A DNA stretch of 64,000 bases, taken from the NCBI RefSeq assembly GCF_017583045.1, contig NZ_JAGFBF010000002.1:38168-102167 (forward strand), written 5' to 3'. A program made the position numbers and the translations under genes. The notes under the pieces are model-generated. The model was not told the DNA's origin. It ran no database searches and was given only the letters and a program-made list of their open reading frames with translations. How positions within the stretch are numbered: the first letter of the stretch is position 1; the number at the start of each line of letters is the position of its first letter. The stretch comes from Leucobacter tardus (lineage in GTDB: Bacteria; Actinomycetota; Actinomycetes; Actinomycetales; Microbacteriaceae). Positions 63,913 to 64,000 of the stretch are shown here, in pieces.

Positions 63913-64000
63913 GGGGGGGGGGGGGGGGGGGCCCCCCCCCCCCCCCCGGGGTGGGGGGAGTTGTCGTCTGCCCCGGGGGCGGCCGCGGCGAGCCCCCGGG
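63913..64000. other. Low-complexity G/C runs at the window end (probable assembly artefact)
   Basis: Nineteen Gs (63913-63931) are followed directly by sixteen Cs (63932-63947) and further G/C-rich short runs to the end. No gene fits, although the operon context predicts a binding-protein gene here. Such runs are typical of low-quality read ends. Confidence 0.75.

Noticed and set aside
63913..63960. G-quadruplex-forming regulatory element
   Set aside because: Uninterrupted G and C homopolymers at the very end of the sequence are better explained as a sequencing or assembly artefact.

Overview
The window is about 64 kb of a high-GC, Gram-positive actinobacterial chromosome. Gene content and start-site style point to the Microbacteriaceae (Leucobacter- or Microbacterium-like): F1 ATP synthase in the order atpA-G-D-C, the eno-FtsB/DivIC-DUF501 cluster, a RamB-type regulator divergent from GTP-dependent pckG, a CTC-type L25, and many genes that seem to be translated without a leader. 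The genus is inference; there is no rRNA to check. Nearly all of it is core chromosome. I see no transposase, integrase, prophage or CRISPR array.

Layout. 1-2945: end of the ATP synthase operon (atpA tail, atpG, atpD, atpC) with a strong terminator. 2966-8416: yaaA, a PP2C phosphatase, formate-THF ligase, a GABA aminotransferase and an OsmC protein. 8461-12824: a dense informational/isoprenoid run, metG-tatD-ksgA-ispE, the first three joined by GTGA overlaps. 12831-15835: a lipoprotein, an ABC-F ATPase and a glyoxalase-like protein. 16013-24899: an oxidative-metabolism block with katE-type catalase, an SDR, a PoxB-like ThDP enzyme, a tiny acidic protein, L-lactate dehydrogenase, an MHS transporter and a FadR/LldR-type regulator with two matching operator sites. 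25011-33128: an ABC-2 exporter pair, a POT peptide transporter, a NarL-type two-component system, a long amidase and a MarR regulator. 33261-42842: tRNA-Gln, glmU-prs, gnd, rplY, pth and mfd. 42880-48441: acyl-CoA dehydrogenase, a lipoprotein, an MBL-fold hydrolase, SDR plus enoyl-CoA hydratase, and mazG. 48634-54413: hisS, a glyoxalase-like protein, eno, ftsB/divIC, DUF501 and a type II NADH dehydrogenase. 54510-58956: an isoprenylcysteine-methyltransferase-like membrane protein, ramB and pckG. 59135-63893: a tRNA with a UAA anticodon, a deletion scar that removed the 5' ends of an MFS gene and a divergent DeoR gene, a small gene under an apparent LexA box, a second MHS transporter, and an amino-acid ABC ATPase/permease pair.

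How it fits together. Much of the accessory content concerns the phosphoenolpyruvate-pyruvate-lactate-acetate node and respiration (eno, pckG/ramB, poxB, lldD, ndh, ATP synthase) plus defence against the resulting oxidants (katE, OsmC, YaaA). The most unusual items are the class I (short variable loop) tRNA with the leucine anticodon UAA, the two-gene deletion scar, the SOS-box small gene, and a recurrent TANNNT hexamer exactly 6-7 nt before ten start codons. The last ~90 bases are runs of G and C that look like a contig-end artefact.
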